A DNA stretch of 64,000 bases from DATFVA01 sp963771705 (GTDB taxonomy: Bacteria > Bacteroidota > Ignavibacteria > Ignavibacteriales > Ignavibacteriaceae): NCBI GenBank assembly GCA_963771705.1, contig CAVYUP010000002.1:310001-374000 (forward strand). The letters are read 5' to 3'. The notes beneath the pieces are model-generated. The model was not told the origin of the DNA. It saw nothing but the letters and a program-made list of their open reading frames with translations, and ran no database searches. Numbering within the stretch: the first letter of the stretch is position 1; the number at the start of each line of letters is the position of its first letter. This document shows, in pieces, positions 62,443-64,000 of the stretch. The translations under genes and the position numbers were made by a program.

Positions 62443-64000
62443 ATGAGCAGTCACAGAGATGACTTGAGGAATATTGCGATAATAGCGCACGTTGATCATG
62501 GAAAAACTACTTTAGTTGATCACCTCTTAAAACAGACAGGGGCTTTCCGTCAGAATCAGCAGGTTGAGAAAAGGGTAATGGACTCAAATGCCCTTGAGAA
62601 GGAAAGAGGAATAACTATTCTGGCTAAAAACCTCAGTATTCATTATAAGAACTGTAAAATAAATATTATTGATACACCGGGACACGCTGACTTCGGAGGC
62701 GAAGTTGAGAGAACATTGAGGATGGTTGATGGTGTATTGCTGCTGGTGGACGCCGCAGAGGGCCCTTTGCCGCAGACGAAGTTTGTATTGAAAAAATCGC
62801 TTGATCTGGGACTGAAACCTATCGTTGTCATCAATAAGATCGATAGGAAAGATGCCCGCCCAAATGATGTTCTAAATGAGGTCTTTGATCTTTTTGTAAG
62901 TCTGGGTGCTTCCGATGAACAGCTTGATTTCCCTTATATTTATACTATTGCTAAACAGGGAATTGCCAAAATTAATCTTGAGGATGAGAGTGATAATCTT
63001 CTGCCGCTTCTGGATGTGATTATTAAAAAAGTCCCGTTACCGGAGGCTGATCCCGAAGCTCCATTTCAAATGCTGATTTCTGCTATTGATTACAATGATT
63101 ACTTGGGACGTATTGGGATAGGCAGAGTACATAAAGGAGTGCTGAGAATAGGCGATAATATGATCCTGATTTCAAAGACAGGAGAAAAAACTGAGGCGAG
63201 AATAACAAAGCTTTATTCTTTCGAAAGTATCAAAAGAATTGAAACAAATGAGCTTACTTCTGGGGATATCGGCGGGATAGCCGGACTTGAAGATGTTGAT
63301 ATAGGCGATACTATTGCCAGTCCTAAACATCCGGAACCATTACCTTTTGTTGCAATAGATGAACCTACTATAACTATGAATTTTATGGTTAACAATTCTC
63401 CTTTCGCCGGACAGGAAGGAAAATATGTTACCACCAGGAACATTAGTGAGAGACTTTCTAAAGAGTTGAAATCTAATGTAAGTCTTCGGGTGGAAATGAC
63501 CGATTCTCCTGACGTATTCAAAGTAAGCGGAAGGGGAGAGCTTCACCTTTCTATTCTTATCGAAAATATGAGACGCGAAAATTATGAACTGCAGGTAACC
63601 CGGCCTGAGGTGATCTTAAAAAAAATCGCTGATGTTCTCTGCGAGCCGATGGAACATGTAATTATTGATGTGCCTGATGAGTTTGTCGGTACGGTTATAG
63701 AAAAACTGGGAAAACGTAAGGGTGAGATGAAGAACATGCTTACATTTAATGATAATACCCGGGTGGAATTCATAATACCTTCAAGAGGCTTAATCGGTTA
63801 CAGATCTGAGTTTATGACCGATACAAAAGGAACAGGTATTCTTCATCATAACTTTAACGGATATGAACCTTATAAAGGGGATATCGTTCACCGTCAGAGA
63901 GGGGCTTTGGTCGCAATGGAAACAGGAACCTCCTCAGCATATTCTATGTTTAAGCTGCAGGAAAGGTCTGTTTTTTTTATTGAACCGGGTACGAGGGTTT
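62443..64000 (+). CDS. typA: translational GTPase TypA/BipA (5' part, cut by window end)
   Basis: 519 codons visible of an expected about 600. The GTPase domain has P-loop AHVDHGKTT at 15-23, switch I ERGITI near 53-58, DTPGHADF near 74-81 and NKID near 129-132. Domain II begins near 200 (RIGIGRVHKGVLRIGDN), followed by domain III-like FAGQEGKYVTTR and the BipA-specific C-terminal PSRGLIGYRSEFMTDTKGTG near 446-465. It assists ribosome assembly and stress or low-temperature growth. AAAGGA lies 6-11 bp before the ATG. The last part and stop are outside the window. Confidence 0.96.
   Translation, partial: MSSHRDDLRNIAIIAHVDHGKTTLVDHLLKQTGAFRQNQQVEKRVMDSNALEKERGITILAKNLSIHYKNCKINIIDTPGHADFGGEVERTLRMVDGVLLLVDAAEGPLPQTKFVLKKSLDLGLKPIVVINKIDRKDARPNDVLNEVFDLFVSLGASDEQLDFPYIYTIAKQGIAKINLEDESDNLLPLLDVIIKKVPLPEADPEAPFQMLISAIDYNDYLGRIGIGRVHKGVLRIGDNMILISKTGEKTEARITKLYSFESIKRIETNELTSGDIGGIAGLEDVDIGDTIASPKHPEPLPFVAIDEPTITMNFMVNNSPFAGQEGKYVTTRNISERLSKELKSNVSLRVEMTDSPDVFKVSGRGELHLSILIENMRRENYELQVTRPEVILKKIADVLCEPMEHVIIDVPDEFVGTVIEKLGKRKGEMKNMLTFNDNTRVEFIIPSRGLIGYRSEFMTDTKGTGILHHNFNGYEPYKGDIVHRQRGALVAMETGTSSAYSMFKLQERSVFFIEPGTRV

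Noticed and set aside
1..64000. tRNA, rRNA, CRISPR, phage or IS elements
   Set aside because: None was seen: no cloverleaf-like sequence, no repeat-spacer array, no transposase or integrase motif among the ORFs.

Overview
The window is an ordinary-looking chromosomal segment of an A+T-rich, Gram-negative bacterium, most likely of the Bacteroidota/Chlorobiota/Ignavibacteriota lineage. Ignavibacteria is the best guess, from gene content rather than from any database search. Pointers are two outer-membrane barrels, a POTRA-barrel protein and a TonB protein; a HYC_CC_PP-type secreted protein; leucine dehydrogenase; DUF2851; a DUF151 nuclease with a UVR tail; a bactofilin; and a caa3 oxidase beside a cytochrome b-c fusion. 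Candidate promoters share a TTG(n)20TAAnTT pattern reminiscent of Bacteroidota promoters, but many genes also have Shine-Dalgarno sites and several start with TTG. I saw no tRNA, rRNA, CRISPR array, prophage or insertion sequence.

Layout. 1-3.2 kb: secreted Cys-rich protein and two outer-membrane proteins. 3.2-7.4 kb: an ABC-2 exporter pair diverging from two oxidoreductases, separated by a control region with an operator-like palindrome and seven 11-bp tandem repeats. 7.6-16.7 kb: asnS, then nuoJKLM, a CitMHS/NhaD-type antiporter, an unknown 121-aa protein and nuoN, closed by a strong terminator. 16.7-23.6 kb: nnr, VanZ-like, tonB (own promoter and terminator), DUF218 protein, leucine dehydrogenase, nusB and an Atg22-like MFS carrier. 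23.6-30.6 kb, minus strand: POTRA-barrel protein, unknown protein, Sel1-repeat protein, aminotransferase, SpoIIE-type phosphatase and CDF metal transporter. 30.8-37.4 kb: SGLT-like symporter with a large membrane SpoIIE phosphatase, a YdjM-like protein, a bactofilin and an APC permease.

37.8-45.1 kb holds a compact aerobic respiratory module: SCO protein, converging with coxB-coxA-coxC-ctaG-small TM protein-Rieske-cytochrome b/c, mostly joined by 4-8 nt overlaps. It would carry electrons from quinol through the bc complex to a caa3-type oxidase. With complex I subunits and EtfAB in the same window, this indicates an oxygen-respiring or facultative heterotroph.

45.4-59.6 kb: pyrG, a TPR lipoprotein-like gene with an apparent 1-nt frameshift, then an eleven-gene run purN-purH-mreB-mreC-mreD-mrdA-rodA-dcd-pyrF-unknown-DUF2851. 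That run has a good promoter in front and a hairpin behind; it links nucleotide synthesis with the rod-shape wall-elongation machinery. 59.6-64 kb: DUF151 nuclease, etfBA, a ClpS-like adaptor and the 5' part of typA (bipA), cut by the window end.

No clearly new defence, mobile or biosynthetic system was found. The best leads are the repeat-bearing divergent control region, the antiporter plus unknown gene inside the complex I cluster, the frameshifted TPR gene, and the lineage-style promoter pattern.
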